Positions 1 through 8,261 of a stretch of DNA of 64,000 bases are shown here, in pieces (the stretch's first letter is position 1; every line of letters begins with the position of its first letter). The DNA is from Ruminiclostridium papyrosolvens DSM 2782 (GTDB lineage: Bacteria; Bacillota; Clostridia; Acetivibrionales; DSM-1351), in assembly GCF_029318685.1 (NCBI RefSeq), contig NZ_CP119677.1:2471001-2535000 (forward strand), read 5' to 3'. Both the position numbers and the translations under genes were made by a program. The notes below the pieces were generated by a model. That model was not told where the DNA came from, searched no databases, and worked only from the letters and a program-made list of their open reading frames with translations.

Positions 1-564
1 ATTTCTTGCCATAGAAAAGTATGCTTTATCAATAAACTCATATTTACCTTCTCCATTACCCCAGTATTTGTATAAAACATCGAATAGCTCATCAGTGAAG
101 GAAAAATTAAAATGGATACCTGAAATCATTTGCATTTTTTTACCATAGCGGGTTGCAAGTCCATGTCGGTATATTTCCTTCTCTCTACCTTCGGGGGTGT
201 CATCAAATTTTGCGATTGGAATAATTTCTTCTGAAGGTAATCGTGGAGGCATACTTAATGGCCATAATAATTCATTTTTTAGTTCCTCATTAACTTTTAA
301 AGTTAAGATTTCCAGATACTTATAAACCTCCTCAACAGAAGAAAGAGGTGGTGTTACAAGTTCCAGCTGACTTTCTGAAAAATCAGTAGTAACCTCACTG
401 TTTTGAAGTTTATTTCCAAAGGCTACCGGGTGACTGGTTAACGCTAAATATCCGCTTTTAGTGACTCGCTGAGTTTCTCTTTCAATACCCCATTTACCTT
501 TTAGAAAAATACTGCTGTCTGTTTTCTTGATAATGTCCAATACCTTTTCAAACTTCCAATTCAT
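1..564 (-). CDS. gshA: Glutamate-cysteine ligase, N-terminal part (cut by window edge)
   Basis: ATP-dependent ligase joining glutamate and cysteine to gamma-glutamylcysteine, the first step of glutathione-type thiol synthesis; cytosolic. The frame is open for 188 codons from the ATG at 564 to base 1, so the C-terminus lies outside the window. Visible family motifs are GIERETQRV near residue 26, TDFSESQLELVTPP near 60, LWPLSMPP near 98, and YRHGLATRYGKKMQMISG followed by IHFNFS near 135-155. The start is preceded by GAGAGGG at good spacing. It lies 95 bp downstream of arsR, with an ArsR-like operator in the gap, so the thiol is probably made for arsenic detoxification. A longer bifunctional GshAB cannot be excluded because the 3' end is missing. 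Confidence 0.9.
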   Translation of the reverse strand, partial: MNWKFEKVLDIIKKTDSSIFLKGKWGIERETQRVTKSGYLALTSHPVAFGNKLQNSEVTTDFSESQLELVTPPLSSVEEVYKYLEILTLKVNEELKNELLWPLSMPPRLPSEEIIPIAKFDDTPEGREKEIYRHGLATRYGKKMQMISGIHFNFSFTDELFDVLYKYWGNGEGKYEFIDKAYFSMARN

Positions 565-603
565 AATACCCTCTCAATCTATAATCTATATTCTAATGTT
601 TCA

Positions 604-620
604 TAACTATCGAACAGTTA
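604..620. promoter_or_regulatory. Putative ArsR operator upstream of gshA
   Basis: The 17-bp imperfect palindrome TAACTATCGAACAGTTA has perfect 5-bp outer arms (TAACT/AGTTA). Its right part, ATCGAACAGTTA, recurs exactly at 981-992 just before arsR. Two copies before two genes of one arsenic operon argue for a regulator site; ArsR is the obvious ligand (inference). Confidence 0.5.
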
Positions 621-659
621 CATTAAAAATTTTTTCCCGCTTTAAATATCAGGAAAAAA

Positions 660-968
660 TTATTTTAAAAAGTTTTGTATTTCAAAAATTGCTTCCTTAT
701 TTATTTTACAAAGAAAGCTTTGACCTTTTCGTGTATAATTAATTAACCCTGCATTCTGCAACTCTTTAAAATGATGAGAAATAGTTGACCGGGACAAGTT
801 CATACAGCAACAGGCTTTTGTAAAACATTTTTCAATTCCGTCAGTACAGGTATATTCCCCATCCATACATTCGCCTTCTTCACACCACTCGTATAAGGCT
901 TTAAATAAGTTAAATCTTTGTTCACATGAAAGTGCTTTAAATATTTTTACCAAATCTAATGTTTTCAT
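660..968 (-). CDS. arsR: ArsR/SmtB-family repressor, cysteine-rich
   Basis: Metalloid-sensing winged-helix repressor, 102 aa, expected to release DNA when As(III) binds thiols. The recognition helix reads NLSRSTISHHFKELQNAGLI (residues about 57-76). The first helix has the family pattern KALSCEQRFNLFKAL. Unusually, eight cysteines lie between residues about 14 and 56: one in LSCEQ, four in the segment WCEEGECMDGEYTCTDGIEK-C, and a CCC triplet directly before the recognition helix. The classical ELCVCDL motif is absent, so the metal site is of a variant type. ATG at 968, 41 bp after acr3, with the repeated 12-mer operator 13 bp upstream of the start. Autoregulation is inferred. Confidence 0.88.
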   Translation of the reverse strand: MKTLDLVKIFKALSCEQRFNLFKALYEWCEEGECMDGEYTCTDGIEKCFTKACCCMNLSRSTISHHFKELQNAGLINYTRKGQSFLCKINKEAIFEIQNFLK

Positions 969-980
969 AGTTCTATGGTA

Positions 981-992
981 ATCGAACAGTTA
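981..992. promoter_or_regulatory. Second copy of the ars operator 12-mer, before arsR
   Basis: ATCGAACAGTTA is an exact repeat of the right part of the palindrome at 604-620. It sits in the 41-bp gap between acr3 and arsR. No comparable copy was seen directly upstream of acr3. Confidence 0.45.
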
Positions 993-1009
993 GTAATTGT
1001 CAATATTCT

Positions 1010-2047
1010 TTATTTCATAAAATATTTCTTTCTCCAGAATAAAGCCACATTAACCAATCCAATCATAACAGGCACTTCTACAAGAGGCCCTATAACAGCA
1101 GTAAATGCCTCTTTAGACTCAATTCCAAATACAGCAACAGCAACGGCTATAGCAAGTTCAAAGTTATTGCTTGCTGCAGTGAAGGCCAATGTTGTAGTTT
1201 TATTATAGTCAATTCCTGATTTATAGCTTATAAAGAAGGATGTTGAGAACATTATTATAAAGTAAATCAGCAATGGTAATGCTACTCTAACAACCTCTAA
1301 CGGCAGTTGGACAATATATTGTCCCTTATATGTGAACATTACAATTATTGTAAATAGTAACGCTATAAGAGCTAAAGGACTAATTTTAGGAACAAATTTT
1401 TTAATATACCATTCTGTACCCTTTATCGGCTCCAATATTAATCTGGTGAGCATCCCAAGGACAAATGGAATACCCAGATAAACAGCTACGGACAGTGCGA
1501 CTTCTCCCATTGAAATATGCACTTCATACCCTGTAAGTCCAAAAACAGGCGGTAACACTGTTACAAACAAATATGCAAATATTGAATAAAAAACTACTTG
1601 GAAAATAGAATTAAATGCAACTAAAGCTGCCGCATATTCGCTATCACCATCAGCAAGACTATTCCAGACAATAACCATTGCTATACATCTGGCAAGGCCA
1701 ATTAGAATTAATCCTGTCATTAAAGCAGAATCTGATTTCAAGAAAAGAATTGCAAGAACAAACATCAAAATAGGTCCTATTATCCAGTTCTGAACCAATG
1801 AAAGTATCAATACCTTTGGGTTTTTAAAAACCTTACCCAGTTCCTTGTAGTTTACCTTTGCCAATGGCGGATACATCATAACAATTAATCCAATTGCAAT
1901 TGGCAATGACGTTGTTCCAACTGACAGTTTTGATAATAAATTTGCTGCTCCGGGTACTGCCCACCCAAGTACTATACCGCATCCCATTGCAAGGAAAATC
2001 CATAGGGTTAAAAATTTATCCAGTATTGATAATTTTGAAGATTTCAA
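1010..2047 (-). CDS. acr3: Acr3-type arsenite efflux permease
   Basis: Integral membrane carrier exporting As(OH)3/arsenite, 345 aa, close to the usual family length, with about ten hydrophobic helices. The diagnostic segment [19 protein letters not shown] (around residue 118) holds the conserved membrane cysteine of Acr3. The tail motif [19 protein letters not shown] is also typical. First gene of a leftward set acr3-arsR-gshA. The run from a cytoplasmic thiol-forming enzyme to an exporter suggests that As(III) is buffered by gamma-Glu-Cys before expulsion (inference). Antimonite transport is possible in this family. Confidence 0.93.
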   Translation of the reverse strand: MKSSKLSILDKFLTLWIFLAMGCGIVLGWAVPGAANLLSKLSVGTTSLPIAIGLIVMMYPPLAKVNYKELGKVFKNPKVLILSLVQNWIIGPILMFVLAILFLKSDSALMTGLILIGLARCIAMVIVWNSLADGDSEYAAALVAFNSIFQVVFYSIFAYLFVTVLPPVFGLTGYEVHISMGEVALSVAVYLGIPFVLGMLTRLILEPIKGTEWYIKKFVPKISPLALIALLFTIIVMFTYKGQYIVQLPLEVVRVALPLLIYFIIMFSTSFFISYKSGIDYNKTTTLAFTAASNNFELAIAVAVAVFGIESKEAFTAVIGPLVEVPVMIGLVNVALFWRKKYFMK

Positions 2048-2114
2048 AAATTACTCCCCCTTAATTTATAATCTACAATATAAACTATTGCAAATATTAT
2101 TTCAAGATTAGCTA

Positions 2115-2160
2115 CAAAAAAACAACTATCCATATATTAATATATTCATGAATAGCTGTT
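2115..2160 (-). terminator. Intrinsic terminator after the SurA-like gene
   Basis: On the minus strand, AACAGCTAT pairs with ATAGTTGTT (one G:U) around an AT-rich loop, followed by a run of T. It lies just past the stop at 2169 and separates this gene from acr3. Confidence 0.75.
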
Positions 2161-2168
2161 ATTAATCC

Positions 2169-3020
2169 TTAATCCTTACTCCTGCATTCCTTTTCCTTAT
2201 CTTTATATATACTTAAATTATACTTTTTATAGGCCTTTTTATATTCATCAGCTGCTTTTGAGTATTCACCATTTTTATATAGTCTGTAAGCCTTCAAGGA
2301 AGGCTCCAAAATCTCAATTTTCGCCTTGCTTCTCAGTTTGTCTAACCAAGTGTTCAGTTTGTCTGAAACGGAAAATTCCCTTACAAGCATCATTTCCTTA
2401 TATTCGTCTTTTGGGTGGATTGATTTCGGCTTATCTTTGTACTGCTTGGTATATTCGGCGTATTTTGTGTTGAATTCGTTTTCGTCAAGACTTATACCAT
2501 ACTCTTTTGCAATCGCCGGAACACTCTTTAGCTTTAATATGTATAACTCAACATCTTTTTTGTATTCAGCTTCTGACTTGTAGTCAAGGCCCTGACTGAT
2601 GCTGGAGCCCTCGCCGCCTGCGCCTTCCAAGCTTGGCTTTACGTATTTATTGTAATAGTCATCTACTTCTTTTTGAGTCGCTTTGTAGCCAGAGTCGTTG
2701 TAGAAATAGTCATCTGCAAGTACTTTTTTGATTACTTCTTCTAGAATCAAATCATTAACATCTTCATCGGTTTTTTGCATTAGTGCTGAATTCCCTTTGT
2801 TTCTTTCAAAGAAAATATTTTTTTCATCAAGAAAAACGCTGGTTTCAACAATTTTACCGTTTATTTTCAGTGCTTGCTCTCCGAATACATATTTTGAAGC
2901 TTTATCGGTCTTCTTAGTCATGATGAACACTGTAGTTACAGTGGCGAGAACAAGCAATAAAATTAAGCTTATACAAATTATCCTATTTCGCTTTACAGAT
3001 AACTTACCTACACTTAGCAT
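2169..3020 (-). CDS. Membrane-anchored SurA N-domain-like protein (PrsA/SurA foldase relative)
   Basis: 283 aa. A basic N-terminus is followed by one hydrophobic segment (about residues 14-34, ISLILLLVLATVTTVFI), giving an extracytoplasmic protein held by an uncleaved anchor. The helical region from about 45 to 225 has the SurA_N pattern: LKINGKIVETSVF, then an acidic/lysine-rich helix, then VLADDYFYNDSGYKATQKEV and later VPAIAKEYGISLDENEF. No PpiC parvulin domain follows, so it is more likely a chaperone than an active prolyl isomerase. The last 50 residues (LYKNGEYSKAADEYKKAYKK) look like a single TPR-type helix pair. It stands alone between terminators. Substrate unknown. Confidence 0.6.
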   Translation of the reverse strand: MLSVGKLSVKRNRIICISLILLLVLATVTTVFIMTKKTDKASKYVFGEQALKINGKIVETSVFLDEKNIFFERNKGNSALMQKTDEDVNDLILEEVIKKVLADDYFYNDSGYKATQKEVDDYYNKYVKPSLEGAGGEGSSISQGLDYKSEAEYKKDVELYILKLKSVPAIAKEYGISLDENEFNTKYAEYTKQYKDKPKSIHPKDEYKEMMLVREFSVSDKLNTWLDKLRSKAKIEILEPSLKAYRLYKNGEYSKAADEYKKAYKKYNLSIYKDKEKECRSKD

Positions 3021-3090
3021 AGTATTTCATCTCCCTTTACACAAATATATAGTTAATATTACAATAAATAATAAAAATTTACAATATTAT

Positions 3091-3135
3091 AAAAAATTAA
3101 GCCAACCACCTAGTAAAGATGATTGGCTTAATTTT
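3091..3135 (-). terminator. Terminator of the transporter-dhaL operon
   Basis: Perfect 13-bp arms AAAATTAAGCCAA / TTGGCTTAATTTT around a 17-nt loop, followed on the minus strand by TTTTTT. It lies 25 bp past the dhaL stop. Confidence 0.8.
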
Positions 3136-3159
3136 AAGCATATTGTATATGAGGGAAAA

Positions 3160-3798
3160 TTACAATATTTCAATAATAGCATCTGCCATTGATTTTAGTA
3201 TAAGGTTGCATGAAGTTGCACCTGCATCAAGAACTCCTCTTGACCTTTCGCCAAGTCTTGCTGCTCTGCCTATCTTCGCCACCATATCCCGTGTTGATTC
3301 CTTACCCTTTTCAGCTTCTGTTTTCATGTCCTCCAGTGCAGCTTTAAAATCCTTTCCACCAGCCAAAGCTGCCTTGTACCCTTCAATTGCCGGAACCAGA
3401 GTATCCATAAGCGTTTTGTCCCCAACCTTTGCTTTATCAAAAGCCTGCATCCCTTTTAAAGCACCTTCCAAGGTTGCTCCAAAAGCCTCTTTGTCTATAT
3501 CTTCAACATCCTTGCAGGATTTCGCAAACTCCATAAAGAAGGTTCCGTAAAGAGGGCCCATAGAACCGCCGATTTCCAATATCAATGTTTTGCCCAACAC
3601 ATTAAACCCTTCTGATAAACTTACTTCTTTACCTCCAAGTTTATTCTTTGTCATGGTGAAGCCCTTGTTCATATTAACACCGTGGTCTCCGTCACCTATT
3701 AAGCCGTCAACTTCACTCAAGTAAGTCCAATTATCAATAATTGTATTTATGACATTATATACTACTGAAGATGCTCCTGAATTTTTAAAGCTGCTCAT
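3160..3798 (-). CDS. dhaL: Dihydroxyacetone kinase-type L subunit (nucleotide-binding)
   Basis: All-helical nucleotide-binding subunit that phosphorylates the ketose held by DhaK. The Mg-phosphate-binding aspartates appear as LIGDGDHGVNMNKGF (about residues 27-41). The phosphate/adenosine loop appears as LEIGGSMGPLYGTFF and the C-terminal LGERSRGVLDAGATS. The ATG at 3798 is chosen because GGAG lies 9 bp upstream; the upstream in-frame TTG at 3804 is too close to it. It is the last gene of the operon, 34 bp after dhaK. No DhaM phosphocarrier is seen in the window, so the phosphoryl donor (ATP or a remote PTS protein) is open. Neighbouring genes suggest erythrulose rather than dihydroxyacetone as substrate. 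Confidence 0.88.
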   Translation of the reverse strand: MSSFKNSGASSVVYNVINTIIDNWTYLSEVDGLIGDGDHGVNMNKGFTMTKNKLGGKEVSLSEGFNVLGKTLILEIGGSMGPLYGTFFMEFAKSCKDVEDIDKEAFGATLEGALKGMQAFDKAKVGDKTLMDTLVPAIEGYKAALAGGKDFKAALEDMKTEAEKGKESTRDMVAKIGRAARLGERSRGVLDAGATSCNLILKSMADAIIEIL

Positions 3799-3832
3799 AG
3801 TCAATTGCTCCTTTCAGATTTAATAATAGCTG

Positions 3833-4834
3833 CTATTTAAACTGCTTCATTCCAACTGTATCTACTTCTTCGTCTACCAGTTCCTTCAATTCTTCATCGA
3901 CTTTCATCAATGTAAGGGTAGCACCCATCATTTCAAGGGAAGTGAAGTAGTTGCCCACATAAGACCTGTATACCTTGATACCTTTTGCTGCAAGTATTTC
4001 TTCAACTTTGTTGTACAGTATATATAATTCCATTATAGGTGTTGCTCCCAGTCCTGAAACCAGAGCCACTACCTCATCCCCGTCAACAAAAGGATAATCC
4101 GGGAGAATAATATCAAGCATTTCCTGAGCCATTTCATCAGCTGTTTTAAGTGCTGAAACAGATATTCCGGGTTCTCCGTGATGTCCGATGCCAACCTCCA
4201 TTGTTCCCGGTTCAATCTTGAAGTTTGAATGTCCTACCGCAGGTATTGTGCATGAAGTAAGACCAATACCCACGCTTCTTGTATTATCTATGGCTTTTTG
4301 TGCAGCAGCTATTACTTCATCAAGGTTTCCTCCTTTAGCTGCTTTAGCTCCGCCAACCTTCCACATTAATATTTCGCCGGCTACACCACGTCTTTTTTCC
4401 TTTTCTTCTTTAGGTGCAGAAGCAACATCGTCATTGGCTACAACAGTTTTAACTGTTATACCTTCTTCTTCCGCAAAGGTTGTAGCCATTTTTACATTCA
4501 TATTGTCTCCGGCGTAGTTTCCATAGAGACATGCTACTCCATTTCCGGAATCTGCTTCTTTCATAGCATCCAGAAATGCTTTGGCTGTGGGCGATGCAAA
4601 AATCTCACCTACGGCAACGGCATCTACCATGTTTTTTCCGCAATAACCGATAAAAGCCGGTTTATGCCCTGAGCCTCCTCCGGTAACAACACCCACTTTA
4701 CCGGGTACAGGAGCATTTTTATATTTAATTGTTCTTGGATTGTCGGTTTTAACAACTATATCAGAATGAGTCTTTAGAAAACCTTCCAGCATATCTTCTA
4801 CACAATTGAATGGATCATTAATAATTCTTTGCAT
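3833..4834 (-). CDS. dhaK: Dihydroxyacetone kinase-type K subunit (ketose-binding)
   Basis: 333 aa, normal DhaK length. TGGGSGHKPAFIGYCG (residues 51-66) forms the substrate loop. His218/His219 in GIGHHGEPG matches the histidine that binds the substrate carbonyl covalently. Works with DhaL to phosphorylate a short ketose. Between an RpiB-type isomerase and DhaL, and cotranscribed with a polyol dehydrogenase, it is a good candidate for an erythrulose kinase (established for DhaK-family DerK/LerK enzymes; inferred here). ATG at 4834 with GAGGGGG 9 bp upstream. Confidence 0.9.
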   Translation of the reverse strand: MQRIINDPFNCVEDMLEGFLKTHSDIVVKTDNPRTIKYKNAPVPGKVGVVTGGGSGHKPAFIGYCGKNMVDAVAVGEIFASPTAKAFLDAMKEADSGNGVACLYGNYAGDNMNVKMATTFAEEEGITVKTVVANDDVASAPKEEKEKRRGVAGEILMWKVGGAKAAKGGNLDEVIAAAQKAIDNTRSVGIGLTSCTIPAVGHSNFKIEPGTMEVGIGHHGEPGISVSALKTADEMAQEMLDIILPDYPFVDGDEVVALVSGLGATPIMELYILYNKVEEILAAKGIKVYRSYVGNYFTSLEMMGATLTLMKVDEELKELVDEEVDTVGMKQFK

Positions 4835-4867
4835 ATTAAAATCCCCCTCTTTTCATTTAATATGAAT

Positions 4868-5326
4868 TTATCTGCAGCTTTTATAAAATTCATTTTCGTA
4901 TTCTGAAATTTTATTTACTTTTGCTTCTGAACCTCCACCGTCAAATTCACATCCCAACCATAAATTCACCAGTTGCTTTGCAAGCTCTATTCCGATTACT
5001 CGTGCACCGAGCGTCATTATCTGCGCATTATTGCTTCTTCTTGAACGCTCAGTTGAGAAGGAATCATGGCAGACGGCAGCTCTGATACCGGGAACTTTAT
5101 TGGCAGCAATGGCCATTCCTATACCCGTTCCGCAAATCAAAATTCCTCTTTCATGTTTTCCCTCAGCTATTGACTTTGCAACGGCAACGGCAATATCAGG
5201 GTATAGAACAGGGTCGGTACTATATACTCCAAAATCTTCAACCTCTAACCCTTTTTCTATTAAAAGCTTCTTTATTACTTCCTTAAATTGAAATCCTGCT
5301 TCATCACAGCCTATAGCAATTGACAT
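4868..5326 (-). CDS. rpiB: RpiB/LacAB-family sugar-phosphate isomerase
   Basis: Aldose-ketose isomerase, 152 aa. The catalytic cysteine motif is LICGTGIGMAIAANKVPGIR (about residue 65). The family tail SNNAQIMTLGARVIG follows. RpiB interconverts ribose 5-P and ribulose 5-P. Paralogues in tetritol pathways (DerI/EryI) convert D-erythrulose 4-P to D-erythrose 4-P, which fits the neighbouring DhaKL and SDR genes better (inference). The ATG at 5326 is chosen because AGAGGTG sits 6 bp upstream; the upstream GTG at 5335 lies inside that ribosome site. Confidence 0.88.
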   Translation of the reverse strand: MSIAIGCDEAGFQFKEVIKKLLIEKGLEVEDFGVYSTDPVLYPDIAVAVAKSIAEGKHERGILICGTGIGMAIAANKVPGIRAAVCHDSFSTERSRRSNNAQIMTLGARVIGIELAKQLVNLWLGCEFDGGGSEAKVNKISEYENEFYKSCR

Positions 5327-5362
5327 TTTAATCACCTCTATTTTTATTTGGTTAATAATTTT

Positions 5363-6130
5363 CTATTTTATAGTAAAGCCTCCATCAATAAGAAGGTTGT
5401 GTCCCGTAATCATACCTGCTGCACCACTACAGAGAAATGCTATTGTACCTGCAATTTCATCGGGTTCTGCAAAACGTTCTGATGGCATTTCTTTTTTAAA
5501 TGCATCTCCAACAGGGCCTTCCCATGCCTTTTTACCCAAGTCGGTAAGAACTACTGTAGGTGAAACTGCGTTTACCCTGATACCGTACTTGCCCCATTCA
5601 TATGCCATTACCTTTGTCATTGCAATAATTCCGCCCTTGCTGGCACAATATGCAACATGTTTGTCAAGTGCAATAACACCTGCCTGTGATGCCATATTAA
5701 CTATAGAGCCTTTTTTGCCTGCGTCAATCATATATTTACCAACCGCCTGAGCCATCTTGAAGGAGGCTGTCAGGTTTATGCTTATTGTCTTATCCCACAT
5801 ATTATCATTTAAATTTTCAGCACTATCCAATGCTACTATTCCTGCACAGTTTACAAGAATATCAACACATCCGAAGCTTTTTACTGCCGCATCAATAACA
5901 GATTGTCTATAATCCGCATTTGTTATATCACCGGAAACACCTATGCAATTTTCACCCAGTTCATGTGCTATTTTATCTGCTTCTGGATTGAGATCCGCTA
6001 AAACACAATTAACACCTTTTCCTGCAAAAAAGTGTGCAGTAGCCAGTCCTATTCCTGCTGCACCTCCTGTGATTATTGCTGTTTTGCCTTGCAACGAGAA
6101 ATTCAAATCTGCTCCGCAGTATTCCAACAT
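5363..6130 (-). CDS. Short-chain dehydrogenase/reductase, probable polyol dehydrogenase
   Basis: NAD(P)-dependent classical SDR, 255 aa. The cofactor loop is TGGAAGIG (residues about 20-27). NCAG is at about 95, the catalytic serine is in NMASQAG, and YCASKGG gives the Tyr-x3-Lys pair. A conserved C-terminal segment HNLLIDGGFTIK closes it. The start is put at ATG 6130 because GGAGGG lies 7 bp upstream; the upstream ATG at 6145 contains that ribosome site. Between the transporter and isomerase/kinase genes it probably oxidises the imported polyol to a ketose; D-threitol to D-erythrulose is the best-fitting guess. The substrate cannot be read from sequence alone. Confidence 0.85.
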   Translation of the reverse strand: MLEYCGADLNFSLQGKTAIITGGAAGIGLATAHFFAGKGVNCVLADLNPEADKIAHELGENCIGVSGDITNADYRQSVIDAAVKSFGCVDILVNCAGIVALDSAENLNDNMWDKTISINLTASFKMAQAVGKYMIDAGKKGSIVNMASQAGVIALDKHVAYCASKGGIIAMTKVMAYEWGKYGIRVNAVSPTVVLTDLGKKAWEGPVGDAFKKEMPSERFAEPDEIAGTIAFLCSGAAGMITGHNLLIDGGFTIK

Positions 6131-6180
6131 AATTAGACCCTCCATTTAGCTACATTTTATTTATCTTGTACATTTCTGAT

Positions 6181-6214
6181 TATAAGGAAAGGGAGCTTTA
6201 CTCCCCTCCTTATA
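6181..6214 (-). other. Intercistronic stem-loop between binding-protein and dehydrogenase genes
   Basis: TATAAGGA-AGGGAG and CTCCCCTCCTTATA pair around a short CTTTA loop with a small mismatch. There is no T-run after it on the minus strand, so it is more likely an mRNA-stabilising or attenuating hairpin behind the highly needed binding-protein cistron than a terminator. Confidence 0.5.
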
Positions 6215-6230
6215 ACTGGAATTATTTATA

Positions 6231-7226
6231 TTATTGTGCTCTTTGCTTGAATTCTGCTACATTGTTCTTTGTTACGGGTTCGAAATCAATCCAGTATTCT
6301 TTGTCAACATTTTCGCCTTTAGCTTTAGCAACAGCAATTTCCAAAGCCTTACTTCCCTGTCCTGCGCCATCTTGGAATATTGAAGCTATTAATGTACCTT
6401 TTTCTACTGCGTCCAAAGCATCTGTTATGCCGTCAACACCTATTGTCGGGATATCCAGTTTCTTAGCTTCAATAGCTTTTCTTGCTCCAAGTGCCATTTC
6501 ATCATTTTCAGCAACAACTGCATCTATCTTGTCAAAAGCCTGCAACCAGTTTTCCATAACTGTCATAGCTTCCGAACGTGACCAGTTAGCTGTCTTTTCT
6601 GCCAATACCTTGATGTCGGGATATTTCTTAAGTACATTTTGGATTCCCTCGCTGCGCTCCAACTGAGCTGATTGTCCGAGAGGACCATCAAGTATAACGA
6701 TATTGCCCTTACCACCCAGCTTATCGGCTACTGCCTGCATTTCCAATTCACCTGCATATACATCCTTTGAACCAACGTAGCTGGTGAGTTTTTCGCTGTC
6801 AACACGTGTGTTAACTCCGATTACAGGTATGTTTGCGGCTGCCGCCTTATCAACAGCTACCGCACAGGCCTTTGCATCCTGAGGATTAAGGATAATAGCA
6901 TTCACTCCGTCAGAAATCATTGTTTCAACCTGATTTATTTGTGTGTTTGGATCATAGTTACCATCATAAATTTTGAGCTCAACCCCTAATTCAGCGGCCT
7001 TCTTCTTTGCAGCATTTGAAAGGCGGACTGTGAATTCATTTTTCAGACTGTAAAGTGTCATTCCAACAACAAGTTTTTTGTCAGCCGGTTTGTTAGCTTG
7101 AGATGATGTGCTTGAAGACTTGGTTTCGTCCGATGAATTTTTACCAGTGTCAGAAGAACAAGCTGCGAAAGAGATTAGCATTATTACAGCTACTAGCATT
7201 GCCACGAGTCTTTTCATTGTTTTCAT
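6231..7226 (-). CDS. Sugar/polyol ABC transporter, substrate-binding lipoprotein (RbsB type)
   Basis: Extracellular receptor, 331 aa. Signal peptide with lipobox SFAAC (Cys about 23), then a Ser/Thr/Lys-rich linker to about 50, then a type I periplasmic-binding fold beginning LVVGMTLYSLKNEF. Family motifs include VNAIILNPQDAKACAVAVDK, IPVIGVNTRV and AVVAENDEMALGARKAIEA. PBP family 4 proteins of this kind bind pentoses, hexoses, tetritols or AI-2. The next genes point to a small polyol. AAGGAG is 8 bp before the ATG. Likely induced through YesM/YesN upstream. Confidence 0.9.
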   Translation of the reverse strand: MKTMKRLVAMLVAVIMLISFAACSSDTGKNSSDETKSSSTSSQANKPADKKLVVGMTLYSLKNEFTVRLSNAAKKKAAELGVELKIYDGNYDPNTQINQVETMISDGVNAIILNPQDAKACAVAVDKAAAANIPVIGVNTRVDSEKLTSYVGSKDVYAGELEMQAVADKLGGKGNIVILDGPLGQSAQLERSEGIQNVLKKYPDIKVLAEKTANWSRSEAMTVMENWLQAFDKIDAVVAENDEMALGARKAIEAKKLDIPTIGVDGITDALDAVEKGTLIASIFQDGAGQGSKALEIAVAKAKGENVDKEYWIDFEPVTKNNVAEFKQRAQ

Positions 7227-7282
7227 AACTATTTCTCCTTTAAATTTTAATTTAATAATAAACCGTTTTTTATAAACGGATA

Positions 7283-8245
7283 TTAATCATTAGAACTGTT
7301 CAGACTATCCATCATAACAGCGGCAATAATTATCAAACCTTTAATAATTAACTGCCAGTAGGAGGATACTGCCATCATATCCAAACCATTATTCAGAGCT
7401 GCTATTATAAGAACACCCACAAGAGTTCCCCACAATCTGCCCTTACCGCCTGCCAAACTGGTTCCTCCCATTACAACAGCTGCAATAGCATCAGTCTCAT
7501 AGTTTTGTCCTGCCATCGCCAAGCCGGAAGACACACGGGAGGTCAATACTACCCCTGCCAGTCCTGCCAAAACCCCTGCTATCATATATGCCGACCATTT
7601 TATCTTCTTGACGTTAATACCTGAAAGACGAGCTGCTTTGGCATTTCCGCCTACTCCAAAAATGTACCTTCCGTATTTAGCCTTGTATATAAGAATACTG
7701 CAAATAATAAATACTACTACAAGGATAATAACTGGGATTGGTATAATTCCAACATTACCGCCGCCAATTTTCAGAAACCCTTCACTTAATCCCGGTACCG
7801 GTTGTGCATTGCTGGCCAGATAAGTAATTCCTCTGGCGACACTTAACATACCCAACGTTGCCACAAATGCCGGAACTTTAAGCCAAGAGATTACTATTCC
7901 GTTCAAACTTCCAAGTATAAAACCTACGCCCAAGCCAACCAAAACTGCTACAAACCAAGGAATACTATGATTTTGAGCAACTAGTGCGGCAAATATTCCT
8001 GATGCGCCCAAAATTGAGCCAACAGAAAGATCAATTCCTCCGGTTAATACTACAAAGGTCATACCAAGGGCAAGTAACCCATTAATGGATGCCTGCCGTA
8101 ACAGGTTAAAAACGTTATTTACATCAAGGAATTTGGGTTTTAGTAAAGCAAAAATCAATATAACCAAAAACAGTCCAATCAATGTTGCAAACTTCTCTAA
8201 AAACTGACCTGCAGTCATTTTTCTGTAATTTTTTATATTCTCCAT
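7283..8245 (-). CDS. Sugar/polyol ABC transporter permease (RbsC type)
   Basis: 320-aa inner-membrane permease of the branched-chain/ribose family, with about eight to ten hydrophobic helices. Typical signatures are LLALGMTFVVLTGGIDLSVG near residue 60 and YGRYIFGVGGNAKAARLSGI near 190, the cytoplasmic loop that docks the ATPase. DAIAAVVMGGTSLAGGKGRL is near 250. It lies 16 bp from the ATPase gene and 56 bp before the binding protein, so the three form one transporter operon. Only one permease gene is present, which implies a homodimer. Confidence 0.92.
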   Translation of the reverse strand: MENIKNYRKMTAGQFLEKFATLIGLFLVILIFALLKPKFLDVNNVFNLLRQASINGLLALGMTFVVLTGGIDLSVGSILGASGIFAALVAQNHSIPWFVAVLVGLGVGFILGSLNGIVISWLKVPAFVATLGMLSVARGITYLASNAQPVPGLSEGFLKIGGGNVGIIPIPVIILVVVFIICSILIYKAKYGRYIFGVGGNAKAARLSGINVKKIKWSAYMIAGVLAGLAGVVLTSRVSSGLAMAGQNYETDAIAAVVMGGTSLAGGKGRLWGTLVGVLIIAALNNGLDMMAVSSYWQLIIKGLIIIAAVMMDSLNSSND

Positions 8246-8261
8246 TTTTCATACCCCACTA

